Shown here one piece after another: positions 55,713-64,000 of a stretch of 64,000 bases of DNA (the stretch's first letter is position 1; every line of letters starts with the position of its first letter). This DNA comes from Metallumcola ferriviriculae (GTDB lineage: Bacteria; Bacillota; JADQBR01), in contig NZ_CP121694.1 in NCBI RefSeq assembly GCF_035573695.1, forward strand, positions 2,332,501 through 2,396,500, read 5' to 3'. The translations under genes were made by a program, and so were the position numbers. The notes beneath the pieces are model-generated. The model did no database searches, was not told the DNA's origin, and was given only the letters and a program-made list of their open reading frames with translations.

Positions 55713-56993
55713 TTAAGGGTTATATACATTATCATAGACACTGGATGCCTCATCATGATCAGTATTATGGCAGTTAAGCACGCAATAACCGCCCTCTGAT
55801 TGCAGTTGATAAAGCGGACCATCTCCGGAAGAACTGTAAACACTATACACCACACCGCTTACCGTATCCGAAAAACTGATTAAATATGCTTCAGATGAGT
55901 TCTCCGCGGGGTCAGCGCCATGTGCATCGTGACAATCCCTGCACTGAGCATTGTTATTGGTAACATGCGTATCATGAAGGTAGGTACCGGAAACAGCCGT
56001 AACTGCATCATAAAAATCGCCGCCGTCAAGGATGCTATTTTCATCATGGCAGGTATAGCAAAAGTCATTATCTTCATTAAGAGTAGCCTGGGCTGCACCG
56101 TAAGGCTGCAGTTTAAGCAGCCAATCCAGACTGGACCCGTGCGGTTCGTGGCAGCCGCTACAGACTATATTAGTATCCGGCGGCGTCAGCGAAGAACTGT
56201 CATGGGCACTCCCTGTCTGATACTCTGCCTGTAATACGTCATGACAGGTAAAGCAGTAATCGCTCCCGCCGCCGCGGTGATAGACTGAGCCGTAAACGCT
56301 TTCATTCACCGAATACAATAGGGCCGGATCGGCAGCAGGGTCAAAATGGGCATCGTGACAGCTGCTGCACTGCTGCTCTCCATCTAACCCCAAGTGATTT
56401 GACCCCGGTTTAGAAAACTCACTTTCAATATCATGAGCTGTACCGGCCACTAACGGCGTTGACCCACTATGACACCGGTAACAGGTCTCATTGACCGTGG
56501 GCCCCATCACCAACTGCTCACTGTCAGCAGTATGCGCCTGATGGCAGTCCCCGCATGCTTCCGGATTATCTGCATAATGCCCATGGGGCATTTTACCAAA
56601 CGGTCCAGCAGAAACCACATCAGAAATTCGGCTGCCATTATCATCAACAGCGCGGATAATGTAATAATAAGTTGTGCCCGCTTGGACATTATTATCACGA
56701 TAATTGTTGACAAAAGAGGTAGAACCACCGTAAACCTGTTTAAGCACGCTTTTTCCGTAAACCACCTCTACCAAGGTGCTGCCTGTATCAACTGATGAAG
56801 CGGTATCACGGTAAATTTCGTATTGATTAGCCTCGACACCATCTTCCCAGCTTAAATCCACATATGTAGACCCGGCGGTGGCGGTGACAGTCAGTGTTGC
56901 GGCATAACTTAACGCGGCACCTATTAACAGGAGCAGGATACCAAACAGCGCTGCCGGCAGATATGATTTCTTACTTAGGGTGATTTTTTTCAT
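55713..56993 (-). CDS. Exported multihaem c-type cytochrome with fibronectin-like domain
   Basis: 426 aa with a signal peptide (about 8-32). A fibronectin-III-like domain (about 33-130, ending YYYIIRAVDDNGSRIS) precedes a cytochrome region with seven CxxCH motifs (CGDCH, CYRCH, CSSCH, CFTCH, CSGCH, CYTCH, CRDCH) and one CVLNCH (CX3CH). Many additional His residues could be distal haem ligands. It is likely to be wall- or surface-located and to carry electrons outside the membrane. It follows the next cytochrome by 11 nt, so the two are co-transcribed. Confidence 0.93.
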   Translation of the reverse strand: MKKITLSKKSYLPAALFGILLLLIGAALSYAATLTVTATAGSTYVDLSWEDGVEANQYEIYRDTASSVDTGSTLVEVVYGKSVLKQVYGGSTSFVNNYRDNNVQAGTTYYYIIRAVDDNGSRISDVVSAGPFGKMPHGHYADNPEACGDCHQAHTADSEQLVMGPTVNETCYRCHSGSTPLVAGTAHDIESEFSKPGSNHLGLDGEQQCSSCHDAHFDPAADPALLYSVNESVYGSVYHRGGGSDYCFTCHDVLQAEYQTGSAHDSSSLTPPDTNIVCSGCHEPHGSSLDWLLKLQPYGAAQATLNEDNDFCYTCHDENSILDGGDFYDAVTAVSGTYLHDTHVTNNNAQCRDCHDAHGADPAENSSEAYLISFSDTVSGVVYSVYSSSGDGPLYQLQSEGGYCVLNCHNTDHDEASSVYDNVYNP

Positions 56994-57004
56994 GCCGCGC
57001 CTCC

Positions 57005-58201
57005 CTATTTGTCATGACAATCCTGACACACTGACCAGTAGTCTTTTCGCAGCAGATGATTAACTGCGATGGTTTGTCCGTCTTCATCACCAACGGCAGA
57101 TTGGGCGGTATTCTTGGTACTACCGTGGGCATAGTGACAAGTAAGACAAAACATCTTTTTACTACTGCCGGTACCTTCAAGGGGTAAAGTAGTGGTCATC
57201 CCAACATCATCCGGTGCTACACCCACTGGGTGCCGGTATTTACCGTCAGTCTGGTAGGTTCCTGAAGCAGGGGTACTGCCCGCACCTATCGGTGCATTAT
57301 AGTCTGCATGACAGCCGTCACACAAGCTGTTCATTCCCCATTTATAATTAACCCGCTCAACACCATAAACTTTATCAGTGACAGCGTAAGCCCCCACATG
57401 AATATCAGGGTCTTCCGGTGTGGACGGCACTATTAGCCGATAATTCACCGTCGCTCTAGTGGGAGTGTTATGGGCGGTGTGACAGCTGACACAGCTCAAT
57501 TCACGCCCAGCATAATTAGGATTACCGCCGGGGGCCTCAGTGGGCATTACACCCAATGAATGTTTGGATTCGGAAATCACAGCCGTACCCGAGGTGGAAC
57601 TTGAGGAATGTCCGTTGCTTTCACCAAATGCCCCTCCTGGTGCCTGCAATGGGGTAGTAAATGCACCATCAGTATCAACCATACCACTGAGAACATCATA
57701 CTTACTCATACTGCCGTCGTGACAGGTCAAGCACAGGTCATCAACTTCTTCTTGATTCAATAATTTATCACTTAGGCTGGTATGGGTATTGTGACAATCG
57801 GCACATAAGTTGTCATCATCAGTCCAAAGATAGTGCTTTAGTTCGTGAGGTGGATAGGCCGGTCCTACATATGTAGAATTTGTCACTGTTGCATCATTGT
57901 TAGGATCAGTTACAGTCCCCGCGGTGCTGACCAGGAAATAATAATTTACATAAGGTTCAATGCCGCTTTCCACCCGGTAGTACTCTTGATAGTCGCCGGT
58001 GGTATAAATATTATCCCATACTGAGCCATCGGTGCTCTGCCAAATATCATAGGATTCCCCGGGATTTCCCTGCCAAAGAATATCAATAATATTACTACTC
58101 CTGGGAATTACTCTGATTTTTTGCGGAGCGGAAAGAGCTAGACCGGGCATAATGCCTAATAATATAAGGATTATAATTGCAAAAGAAAATTTTTTCCGCA
58201 T
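57005..58201 (-). CDS. Exported hexahaem c-type cytochrome
   Basis: About 398 aa from ATG 58201. A signal peptide (MRKKFSFAIIILILLGIMPGLALSA) is followed by a fibronectin-like domain, then six CxxCH motifs: CADCH, CLTCH, CVSCH, CDGCH, CLTCH and CQDCH, the last at the very C-terminus. GGAGG is 12 nt from the ATG, a little far. Its layout closely matches its downstream neighbour, which suggests duplication with loss of haem motifs. Confidence 0.92.
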   Translation of the reverse strand: MRKKFSFAIIILILLGIMPGLALSAPQKIRVIPRSSNIIDILWQGNPGESYDIWQSTDGSVWDNIYTTGDYQEYYRVESGIEPYVNYYFLVSTAGTVTDPNNDATVTNSTYVGPAYPPHELKHYLWTDDDNLCADCHNTHTSLSDKLLNQEEVDDLCLTCHDGSMSKYDVLSGMVDTDGAFTTPLQAPGGAFGESNGHSSSSTSGTAVISESKHSLGVMPTEAPGGNPNYAGRELSCVSCHTAHNTPTRATVNYRLIVPSTPEDPDIHVGAYAVTDKVYGVERVNYKWGMNSLCDGCHADYNAPIGAGSTPASGTYQTDGKYRHPVGVAPDDVGMTTTLPLEGTGSSKKMFCLTCHYAHGSTKNTAQSAVGDEDGQTIAVNHLLRKDYWSVCQDCHDK

Positions 58202-58217
58202 AATCGTAAAAGCCCTC

Positions 58218-59168
58218 CTACCCTTCGTTGTCCGGCAGTGCATAGACCAATACCCGACCGTGCTCACGGTCAGTGACATACATACGGTTATCTATGATTT
58301 CCACATCATTGGGGAAATTCATCTTATCACCGCTTAAACCGTTCTTACCCAACTCCATCTCAATCTGATAATATTCATTCAGCACCAGTACTCTGTGCCC
58401 CAAAGTATCCGCTAAATAAATCTTACCTCGCTTATCCACCGCGATTCCCCTAGGTACGGATACAGGCAGGTCCTGCCGGGAAACTACGCGCAGCACCTCA
58501 CCGTTTACGTCAAATACCTGGAGTCTACCATTGCCACTATCGCTGACGTAAATACTATCACCCCAAACAGCTATGCCATTGGGATAAGACAACAGTCCTT
58601 TAAGATTGCCCGGCGCACCAAATTTATATTGCAGCTTGCCCTTGGTATCCAGCACCAGTATTTCACCGGTTCGATTGGCTACATAAATTCTCTCGCCCGC
58701 ATAATCAAGTGCCAACGGGCTTAATGGGCTGCCAATTTTTTTACCACTCCAGACATCTACCAAGATACCCTTACCATCAAAGACTTTAATATTATTACTG
58801 CGAAACTCTCCTACATATAGCCTGCCCTCATTATCCACGGCAAGGGCGTTGGGGTAATTGAAGCTGCCCTCAATATAACGCAGGAAATTACCTTCAATAG
58901 TATACACATTAACCCTGTTGCGTCCCGTGTCGGTAACATAAATAAACTCATTATCCCTGTCAACTGCCATAGCCAAGGGGTGAGACAGTAAGCTGCCTGT
59001 GCCGTCGTCGTCAATAGCGCCCAAGTACTGAACCGTATTAATCAAATTAGGAGCAGGTTCATCGAATACCGACCTCTGCCAGTCGGCAAATCCGGCCCCT
59101 GCTGCTATTAAAAATATTCCTATTAGTAATGCGGCAGTTCCCATTAAAACAGGGTATCTATTAGACAA
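58218..59168 (-). CDS. NHL-repeat beta-propeller protein, secreted or anchored
   Basis: 316 aa. An N-terminal hydrophobic segment (about 7-27) precedes about six NHL repeats, each with a YVTDTGRNRVNVY-like strand and a downstream G-N-F-L pattern (for example YVSDSGNGRLQVF and YLADTLGHRVLVL). The fold is a six-bladed propeller facing outside. It probably docks cytochromes or polysaccharides. It directly precedes the two fibronectin-like cytochromes (16 nt). Confidence 0.9.
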   Translation of the reverse strand: MSNRYPVLMGTAALLIGIFLIAAGAGFADWQRSVFDEPAPNLINTVQYLGAIDDDGTGSLLSHPLAMAVDRDNEFIYVTDTGRNRVNVYTIEGNFLRYIEGSFNYPNALAVDNEGRLYVGEFRSNNIKVFDGKGILVDVWSGKKIGSPLSPLALDYAGERIYVANRTGEILVLDTKGKLQYKFGAPGNLKGLLSYPNGIAVWGDSIYVSDSGNGRLQVFDVNGEVLRVVSRQDLPVSVPRGIAVDKRGKIYLADTLGHRVLVLNEYYQIEMELGKNGLSGDKMNFPNDVEIIDNRMYVTDREHGRVLVYALPDNEG

Positions 59169-59382
59169 TTCTTATTCCCCCGAACCCAAGTGAAATTAAT
59201 AACTTATGGTACCAATTATAATTTTTGTGTCTTTTCACTGTGTATTCTAATTTTGACAAATGTTATAGATATCCTGCTTAAAAGCAGGGTATATTTCTTC
59301 CAAATAGGTTAATAATTTATGAACAAGACAACAAATTAGCCCACGGATGTGTTATCTGCTAATTTCTTTTATGTCCTACGTG

Positions 59383-59463
59383 TGGTACAGTGCGACCCCC
59401 GCTTTCAGCCTAACGGCTGTTACTAGCTTCACTGTTCGGGACTGTCACCCTATCGAAACCACC
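59383..59463. ncRNA. Unassigned structured RNA candidate with three nested helices
   Basis: GTGGT/ACCAC (59383-59387 with 59459-59463), ACAGTG/CACTGT (59388-59393 with 59431-59436) and CAGCC-TAAC-GGCTG (59407-59420) nest neatly. The strand is not certain. On the plus strand it would run into the terminator at 59484-59515; on the minus strand it would be a leader for the NHL-cytochrome operon. It could also be an omega-RNA-like relic of an IS200/IS605 end. No family was recognised. Confidence 0.45.
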
Positions 59464-59483
59464 GATCTCAAGTAACATTAATA

Positions 59484-59515
59484 AAAAACACCGGAGAAAT
59501 TCTCCGGTGTTTTTC
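59484..59515. terminator. Bidirectional terminator
   Basis: ACACCGGAG-aaatt-CTCCGGTGT flanked by an A-run on the left and five T on the right, so it works in both directions. It ends the large cytochrome gene on the minus strand. Confidence 0.88.
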
Positions 59516-59551
59516 ATCCTAACTGTTACTGCCCTAAATTAATTATTGCAA

Positions 59552-61345
59552 TTAGTTAGTAGGAACTAACTCAGAACCGTTTGAAGCTTGAATGGCTTGA
59601 GTATCAGCACTATAGTATCCTTCGTCATGCAAGAATGTGCCATTATGGTTATCAATGTGACACTTCCAGCATACTGCCATGTTCACATAACGCTTAAGCG
59701 CGGAGGACGGGTTAACGTCGGCAGCCAATGCTTTAGTATCATCAGCGTTACGCATAATCTGCTGAGAAGTACCGTGAGCATAGTGACAGGAGAGACAGGT
59801 CAAAGTATCGCCGGGATTACCGTGAGAATAGCCGGATTCCCAGACGAACTGCTGGCTAGCAGGATCGCTACCTAATGCACCACGGTTAATAGTGTGGCGA
59901 TATGCAGTGGTGTAACGGCCTTCTAAAGCAGCGCCGGTGTTTTCGGGATCTTCAAACTTGTCTGCATAGTAGTCAGTGTGACAACCTGCGCAGAACCAAG
60001 TAATACCGGTCAGGTCGTAGTCAGACTTAGGATTGGTAATAGCCTGCTGAGAACCAGTCCACTTGGTAATCTGTCCGTCAAGACCTTGAATATAACCTTC
60101 GCCATTATGATCGCCGAGGGAAGTTACAGTGCCGTCAGCAATAGTAAGATTATTATTTGAAATATCGCCATCAGCTACGAATTCACCTTCCAGAACTTTA
60201 GCTACTACAGCCGGAACGATAGCAATCTTATACGGACCAGCAGCAGTTTCGGTGGACTTAAGCTGACCGTAGGCGTCAATGTAGTTTACGGCAAATTCAT
60301 GAGCCTGATAGTCATCAGCAAGCAAGCTGATGGTTTGGCCATAGACAAAGTCTTTCGTATCAGGATCGCTAGGTGCCTGACCGTCGAGCATTGCCTGGAC
60401 GTCGGCTGCATAGATAGCTTTGAATACCACTGTCTGGGTTTCGCCGTGTCTATAAGCTTCGCCGCGAGCCCAAGGACCAGTTAATACTGTATCACTAGCA
60501 TCTACTCCGTCACCGGTTACATCATAAACTGCGTTCCAAACGCCATCACTATCAGAGTCAGCCCAGTCGTAAATTTGAACATCTAAACGACCGATATTAG
60601 CCGGGTTGTTGGTCAGTAGACGGTCACTAGCAGAACCGTGCGGCTGGTGACAGGAAGCGCAAGTGAATTCAGCAGTCCAGGAAGCTGTATCCACAACATT
60701 ACCTAACAAGTCAGTACCTTGCGCCTGACGATTACCACCAGGAGCGGCAGCTACTTCTAAAGCACCGGTAGGCATATGCATGGAAGCATTTTCAGCAGCA
60801 TTGAATGCGCCGCCAAAGGAACCGCCGCCGATGTTATCCCAACCTAATACATTAGTAACATCAAAGTCAGCGTCGCCCGGCATATCAAATACGCTCAGCT
60901 TACCTAAAGTACCATCATGGCAAGCAGTACAGGTATTATAAATACCGTTTTGGATTAACAACTTGTCGCCTGCTGCGGTGTGTGTCATGTGGCAGGATGC
61001 ACAAGCGTTAGTAGCTTTTTTGAACTGGCCATGAATGTACAGGTCGTCGTTAACGCCGTCACTCTTAGCACGATTGATTACATCTTCACTTTGACCGTAA
61101 GTACCTGCAGTAACAGTGTTACTCTGGTGAGCGTTAGTACCGGTATAAGTACCATCAGCATCAGCCGGAGTTACTTCTCCTGTTTCGAGATTTGTGCCAA
61201 TTGCAGAGACAGCGTCTGCTGGGCTTTGACCAGCCGGGTAATCAGTAGCATCATCATAGTTACCAGGTGCTGCCATGGCTACTGCAATACCTACTGTCAA
61301 TGACAGTACCATTGCAAGTACGAGAAGCATAGTAAACTTCTTCAT
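59552..61345 (-). CDS. Large exported multihaem c-type cytochrome
   Basis: About 597 aa from ATG 61345. A signal peptide (MKKFTMLLVLAMVLSLTVGIAVAMAA) is followed by six CxxCH motifs: CASCH, CTACH, CASCH, CAGCH, CLSCH and CWKCH, spread over 500 residues with long haem-free stretches between. The stronger ribosome site (AAAGGAGG, 9 nt before ATG 61414) would add 23 charged residues before the signal; both starts are possible. It is cell-surface or wall-associated by inference. Confidence 0.9.
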   Translation of the reverse strand: MKKFTMLLVLAMVLSLTVGIAVAMAAPGNYDDATDYPAGQSPADAVSAIGTNLETGEVTPADADGTYTGTNAHQSNTVTAGTYGQSEDVINRAKSDGVNDDLYIHGQFKKATNACASCHMTHTAAGDKLLIQNGIYNTCTACHDGTLGKLSVFDMPGDADFDVTNVLGWDNIGGGSFGGAFNAAENASMHMPTGALEVAAAPGGNRQAQGTDLLGNVVDTASWTAEFTCASCHQPHGSASDRLLTNNPANIGRLDVQIYDWADSDSDGVWNAVYDVTGDGVDASDTVLTGPWARGEAYRHGETQTVVFKAIYAADVQAMLDGQAPSDPDTKDFVYGQTISLLADDYQAHEFAVNYIDAYGQLKSTETAAGPYKIAIVPAVVAKVLEGEFVADGDISNNNLTIADGTVTSLGDHNGEGYIQGLDGQITKWTGSQQAITNPKSDYDLTGITWFCAGCHTDYYADKFEDPENTGAALEGRYTTAYRHTINRGALGSDPASQQFVWESGYSHGNPGDTLTCLSCHYAHGTSQQIMRNADDTKALAADVNPSSALKRYVNMAVCWKCHIDNHNGTFLHDEGYYSADTQAIQASNGSELVPTN

Positions 61346-61457
61346 GATTGGTTTCTCCTCCTCTTTCTCTTGCTTAATTATTTTTCTTGGTTTGTCACCT
61401 TGCAGTTTTAACATCTTTCCACACCTCCTTTCCACCGCGGCTTGGTGACTCTATGGT

Positions 61458-61479
61458 CAAACGGTAAACGTACCGTTTG
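61458..61479. other. Hairpin upstream of the large cytochrome
   Basis: CAAACGGTA-AACG-TACCGTTTG, 9 bp with a 4-nt loop. It lies about 45 nt before the upstream start candidate of the cytochrome, between it and the NHL gene. No T tail; possible operator or mRNA-stability element. Confidence 0.5.
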
Positions 61480-61507
61480 CCTGCGGAGGAATATATTGGT
61501 ATCTAAA

Positions 61508-61526
61508 GTTTGGCTTACTGCCAAAC
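61508..61526 (-). terminator. Weak hairpin at the NHL gene stop
   Basis: GTTTGGC-TTACT-GCCAAAC, 7 bp, overlapping the end of the coding region. It has only a short T tail, so it is a poor terminator. Confidence 0.3.
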
Positions 61527-62507
61527 AGCTACCCTTAAATTAGCGGTATCAGTGATATAAATACGGCCGTTATCATCGATAAACAAACCGTTAGGCAGGA
61601 TAAACTGATTATCCATACTGCCCATTTCACCAAAGCTTTCATCCAATCGCTCACCGTCTAAACTAAATGTATATACTATATGCGTCAGGTTGCTGACCAC
61701 ATACAATTTATCACCGCGGATACCAATACCCCGAGGATTTACCATCACCGAGGGCTGTCCCTGAGGTGCACCGTTAAATGCTTTGACCAATTTTCCTTGG
61801 GCATCAAAGATTTCAACTCTACCGTTGCCGGTATCAACTACATACATATTCCCTTGGTCGTCCACGGTTATACCATTCGGTGCCAACAACTGCCCGGGAC
61901 TCCGTCCGGATTCGCCGACTTCCAATAGCTTCTTACCATCAAGATCAAATACAAACACTTGAGATTTATTAATATCAGTCACATAAAGCTTATTATCCTT
62001 TATCACCAAATCTCCGGGACCGTCTAAAACCCCGCCGTCATCAAAGTACTTTAAGAAGTTGCCGTCCCGGTCAAAGATGGATATATTGCCGCGGTACAAG
62101 TCAGCCACATAAAGCTGTCCGTTACCATCACCGACAATACCGTACGGAAATTGAAGCTCTCCCTCGCCGTAACCCTGGGTACCAAAACGCTTAATAAAGT
62201 TACCGTCGTAATCAAAAACCTGAATACGATGGTTGTTGCTGTCGCTGACATAAATCCGCTCGTTCATCACCGTTACATCCAACGGCTTTTTAAACTGTCC
62301 CTCACCGAAGGTACCGTAAATCATAAACTGGGGTCTGGACCCTTGATCGACAGCACCGGTCAAAGGGGTTAAAAGTGATTCCGGTGACTTAAGAAATAAA
62401 TATGAAAAAAGAAATAATGCCGTTCCCAACAAAAATATTAAAATCATAATCAAATGAACTAACCATCGCGGCACCCCGCGTACCTGCTGCACTGATGCAT
62501 TTGCCAT
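61515..62507 (-). CDS. Membrane-anchored NHL-repeat protein
   Basis: 330 aa. A single N-terminal membrane helix (about 17-37) anchors about six NHL repeats facing outside (for example VYVSDSNNHRIQVFDYDGNFIKRFG and YVVDTGNGRVEIFDAQGKLVKAF, each a blade). The beta-propeller is close in type to the one at 58.2-59.2 kb, with a recognisably duplicated origin. It probably binds cytochromes or a surface polymer. It starts 29 nt after the TPR gene, so the two are co-transcribed. Confidence 0.9.
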   Translation of the reverse strand: MANASVQQVRGVPRWLVHLIMILIFLLGTALFLFSYLFLKSPESLLTPLTGAVDQGSRPQFMIYGTFGEGQFKKPLDVTVMNERIYVSDSNNHRIQVFDYDGNFIKRFGTQGYGEGELQFPYGIVGDGNGQLYVADLYRGNISIFDRDGNFLKYFDDGGVLDGPGDLVIKDNKLYVTDINKSQVFVFDLDGKKLLEVGESGRSPGQLLAPNGITVDDQGNMYVVDTGNGRVEIFDAQGKLVKAFNGAPQGQPSVMVNPRGIGIRGDKLYVVSNLTHIVYTFSLDGERLDESFGEMGSMDNQFILPNGLFIDDNGRIYITDTANLRVAVWQ

Positions 62508-62536
62508 TTACCTGCGACCTCCTCGGGTTATCTGAA

Positions 62537-63220
62537 TTATTCTAAAGCTGCCAACGCTTCCTTTGCTTCCTGATAACTAGCATCATACTTTATCGCATTT
62601 TGATATGCTTTTTTCGCACTTGCCGGGTCGTTCATAGCTTCGAACACTTTACCGGCCCAGAAATGAATTTCCGCCGCGCCTTCATTCAATATTTGGGCTT
62701 GGGAAATAGAACCTATCGCCTGGTCGTACATTTCCAGATGGTAAAAAGCTATCCCTTGATTCAGATGAGCCCTATAATCGGTTGGGTTTAATTTTACACA
62801 CTGCTGGAATGCTTCCAGAGCTGCATCATACTGCTTTGTTTCAACCATGAGGTATCCCTTGTTTAAATAAGCGGGATAAAAGTTAGGGTCAATTTCGATA
62901 GCTGCATTATAACTTTTAAGAGCATCATCGTACTGCCTTAATTGATAATACGTAAAGCCCAGGTTTACTCGCTGTTGGGGATCATTAGGATTTTCCATAA
63001 CCATTTTCTCATAGTACTGCGCCTGCTCCTGAAAACGCGCAACATCTAAGCCGCTGGTCCAGAAAAATTTATAGCCAATGCCGATGCCGGCACCGAATAC
63101 CACTATAAAAGTTACCAGTACCATCGCGAAAGCAACCAGCCATGAATACTTCTTCTTGACCGTTCCAACCGCCGGGGCAGTAGACACCTCACTCTGCTGT
63201 ACAACATTATTGGTTTCCAA
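62537..63220 (-). CDS. Membrane-anchored TPR protein
   Basis: 227 aa from TTG 63220, 8 nt after GAGGAG; the longer frame overlaps the upstream cytochrome gene. One membrane helix (about 27-49) is followed by a coil and four tetratricopeptide repeats from about residue 80. The TPR consensus W/G-Y-A-P is visible in each, for example VNLGFTYYQLRQYDDALKSYN. TPR proteins are scaffolds; here it may assemble the cytochrome/NHL complex. Confidence 0.88.
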   Translation of the reverse strand: METNNVVQQSEVSTAPAVGTVKKKYSWLVAFAMVLVTFIVVFGAGIGIGYKFFWTSGLDVARFQEQAQYYEKMVMENPNDPQQRVNLGFTYYQLRQYDDALKSYNAAIEIDPNFYPAYLNKGYLMVETKQYDAALEAFQQCVKLNPTDYRAHLNQGIAFYHLEMYDQAIGSISQAQILNEGAAEIHFWAGKVFEAMNDPASAKKAYQNAIKYDASYQEAKEALAALE

Positions 63221-63261
63221 AGAACTCGCTCCTCTCTGATGAATAAAATAAGATTGCAAAA

Positions 63262-64000
63262 TTATTTTAATATAGCCGCTGTATGACAAGCCACGCAGTT
63301 TCTTTCGGAATGGCAAGACAAACATGTTTTGTTCGGGCCAGTAGTTACTTCTATCGGGTGGGGCCGCCGCCAACCCTCGCGATGTTTCATATAATGACAG
63401 CGATTACAGTTTGTCTTAGCCGCAGCCGGCGCCCCTTTCAACGGAGTATTGTCATGGCAAACAAAACAGCCATCCAGTTCCTTATCTCTTCCATGAACCA
63501 CTATCCATTCCTCTTTCATATGCGATGGTGGTTTAGATCCATGACAAGAGCGGCAAAATGGGTTGAAGCGGGCGTACTCCACCGCATTGCTTCTGGCTTT
63601 TTGGGGAATTACCGAAATCGGTTCATACCCGTGACAACTGTCGCATTCAGTAATATCTTTTCTGGCAATTTTGCCGTGTACCTGCAAAAAGTCATCCTGC
63701 CCGTGACTATCAGGCTTTACCGAATATTTATGGCAGGTTTCACACTCCTTGGAAATCTTGCGCCGTTCATGACAGTTCATACAAGTCCCCATATTGGGTT
63801 TGGTTGCATTGGGTGTCATTAACATTTCTACGGGCAGCTGACCAATATCGTTTTCTTTTTGAGAAACAGACCTGCCGGATACCGCACCATGCGCGACACC
63901 TTTATGGCAGGACACGCACCAGATCTTTTTATCCACATGCTTTTGATGGGGTACAATCAAGCCCCCGGCCGTTACCTGACGCGTCAAGCTATGACACTTC
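63262..64000 (-). CDS. Multihaem cytochrome c, 5' end beyond the window
   Basis: At least 246 codons; the frame stays open through the right edge and shows a partial haem motif (KCHS) there, so the TTG at 63987 is not a start. Nine complete CxxCH motifs are visible (CVSCH, CMNCH, CETCH, CDSCH, CRSCH, CFVCH, CNRCH, CLSCH, CVACH), giving at least ten haems. The arrangement resembles NapC/NrfH- or octahaem-related cytochromes, but the N-terminal anchor needed for assignment is missing. Confidence 0.9.
   Translation of the reverse strand, partial: KCHSLTRQVTAGGLIVPHQKHVDKKIWCVSCHKGVAHGAVSGRSVSQKENDIGQLPVEMLMTPNATKPNMGTCMNCHERRKISKECETCHKYSVKPDSHGQDDFLQVHGKIARKDITECDSCHGYEPISVIPQKARSNAVEYARFNPFCRSCHGSKPPSHMKEEWIVVHGRDKELDGCFVCHDNTPLKGAPAAAKTNCNRCHYMKHREGWRRPHPIEVTTGPNKTCLSCHSERNCVACHTAAILK

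Larger units (their letters stand above)
59169..59551. other. Intergenic region with structured element and terminator
   Basis: About 383 nt between the NHL gene and the large cytochrome. It contains the bidirectional terminator (59484-59515), the nested-helix element (59383-59463) and a small hairpin CCTGCTT-AA-AAGCAGG near 59272-59287. The remainder is AT-rich. Confidence 0.6.

Noticed and set aside
59340-59475. 5S rRNA, cobalamin or c-di-GMP riboswitch at the structured element
   Set aside because: A CCCGAACAGTGAAG stretch on the minus strand resembles 5S loop C, but the terminal helix is missing. The c-di-GMP and cobalamin cores are absent.

Overview
The window looks like chromosome of an anaerobic, low-to-mid GC, Gram-positive-type bacterium (Clostridia sensu lato; the gene set resembles acetogenic, syntrophic or sulfur/metal-respiring Peptococcaceae- or Dethiobacter-like organisms). 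This rests on the T-box leader, a DnaD-type primosome protein, an SLH-domain amidase, a complete Wood-Ljungdahl carbonyl branch, a sodium-pumping methylmalonyl-CoA decarboxylase and extracytoplasmic multihaem cytochromes. I inferred the organism from gene content only. Almost every gene lies on the minus strand; the exceptions are one tRNA and two genes near 27.7-29.5 kb. Many genes start with TTG or GTG placed 7-8 nt after a strong GGAGG, so I moved several starts.

Layout, left to right. (1) 0-10 kb: a complete propionyl-CoA/succinyl-CoA module (Na+-translocating methylmalonyl-CoA decarboxylase, epimerase, mutase in two subunits, succinyl-CoA synthetase), headed by a sigma-54 activator that carries a Rossmann domain and a PAS domain. 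(2) 10-16 kb: S-adenosylhomocysteinase, a membrane NERD protein, a DUF3786 protein, and ablAB for the osmolyte N-epsilon-acetyl-beta-lysine. (3) 16-24 kb: tRNA-Arg(CCG), Cys-rich small proteins, PduL, sirtuin, a PBP1A-like enzyme, a HAD hydrolase and a feoAB operon with a Fur-box promoter. (4) 24-33 kb: amidase, a DnaB-like helicase with a DnaD-like protein, an unusual P-loop/Asp23 protein, a putative glycoside hydrolase and a beta-CASP nuclease. (5) 33-35 kb: a T-box leader controlling an Lrp/AsnC regulator and an aminotransferase. (6) 35-54.4 kb: a 14-gene collinear run cooC-acsA-acsB-acsC-acsV-cooC-acsD-acsE-hdrC-hdrB-hdrA-mvhD-metV-metF, which is the carbonyl branch plus methylene-THF reductase and a heterodisulfide-reductase-like electron module. 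(7) 54.8-64 kb: a repeat-tailed membrane protein, then multihaem c-type cytochromes interleaved with NHL-repeat and TPR proteins, running off the right edge.

How it fits together: acetyl-CoA from CODH/ACS can be turned into acetyl phosphate by PduL; methylmalonyl-CoA decarboxylation would couple to a sodium gradient; HdrABC-MvhD-MetVF would couple methylene-THF reduction to other carriers, possibly by flavin-based bifurcation; the secreted haem proteins could pass electrons outward. The most unusual single item is the 1,491-residue HdrA, which holds three flavoprotein modules: an NfnB/GltD-like unit is inserted between the N-terminal [4Fe-4S] segment and the rest of the first HdrA unit, and a second HdrA unit follows. 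Intergenic DNA holds dispersed hairpins with GGTGTCAGGCACC and GGGGACGGTTC cores, plus one well-structured candidate RNA near 59.4 kb that I could not assign.
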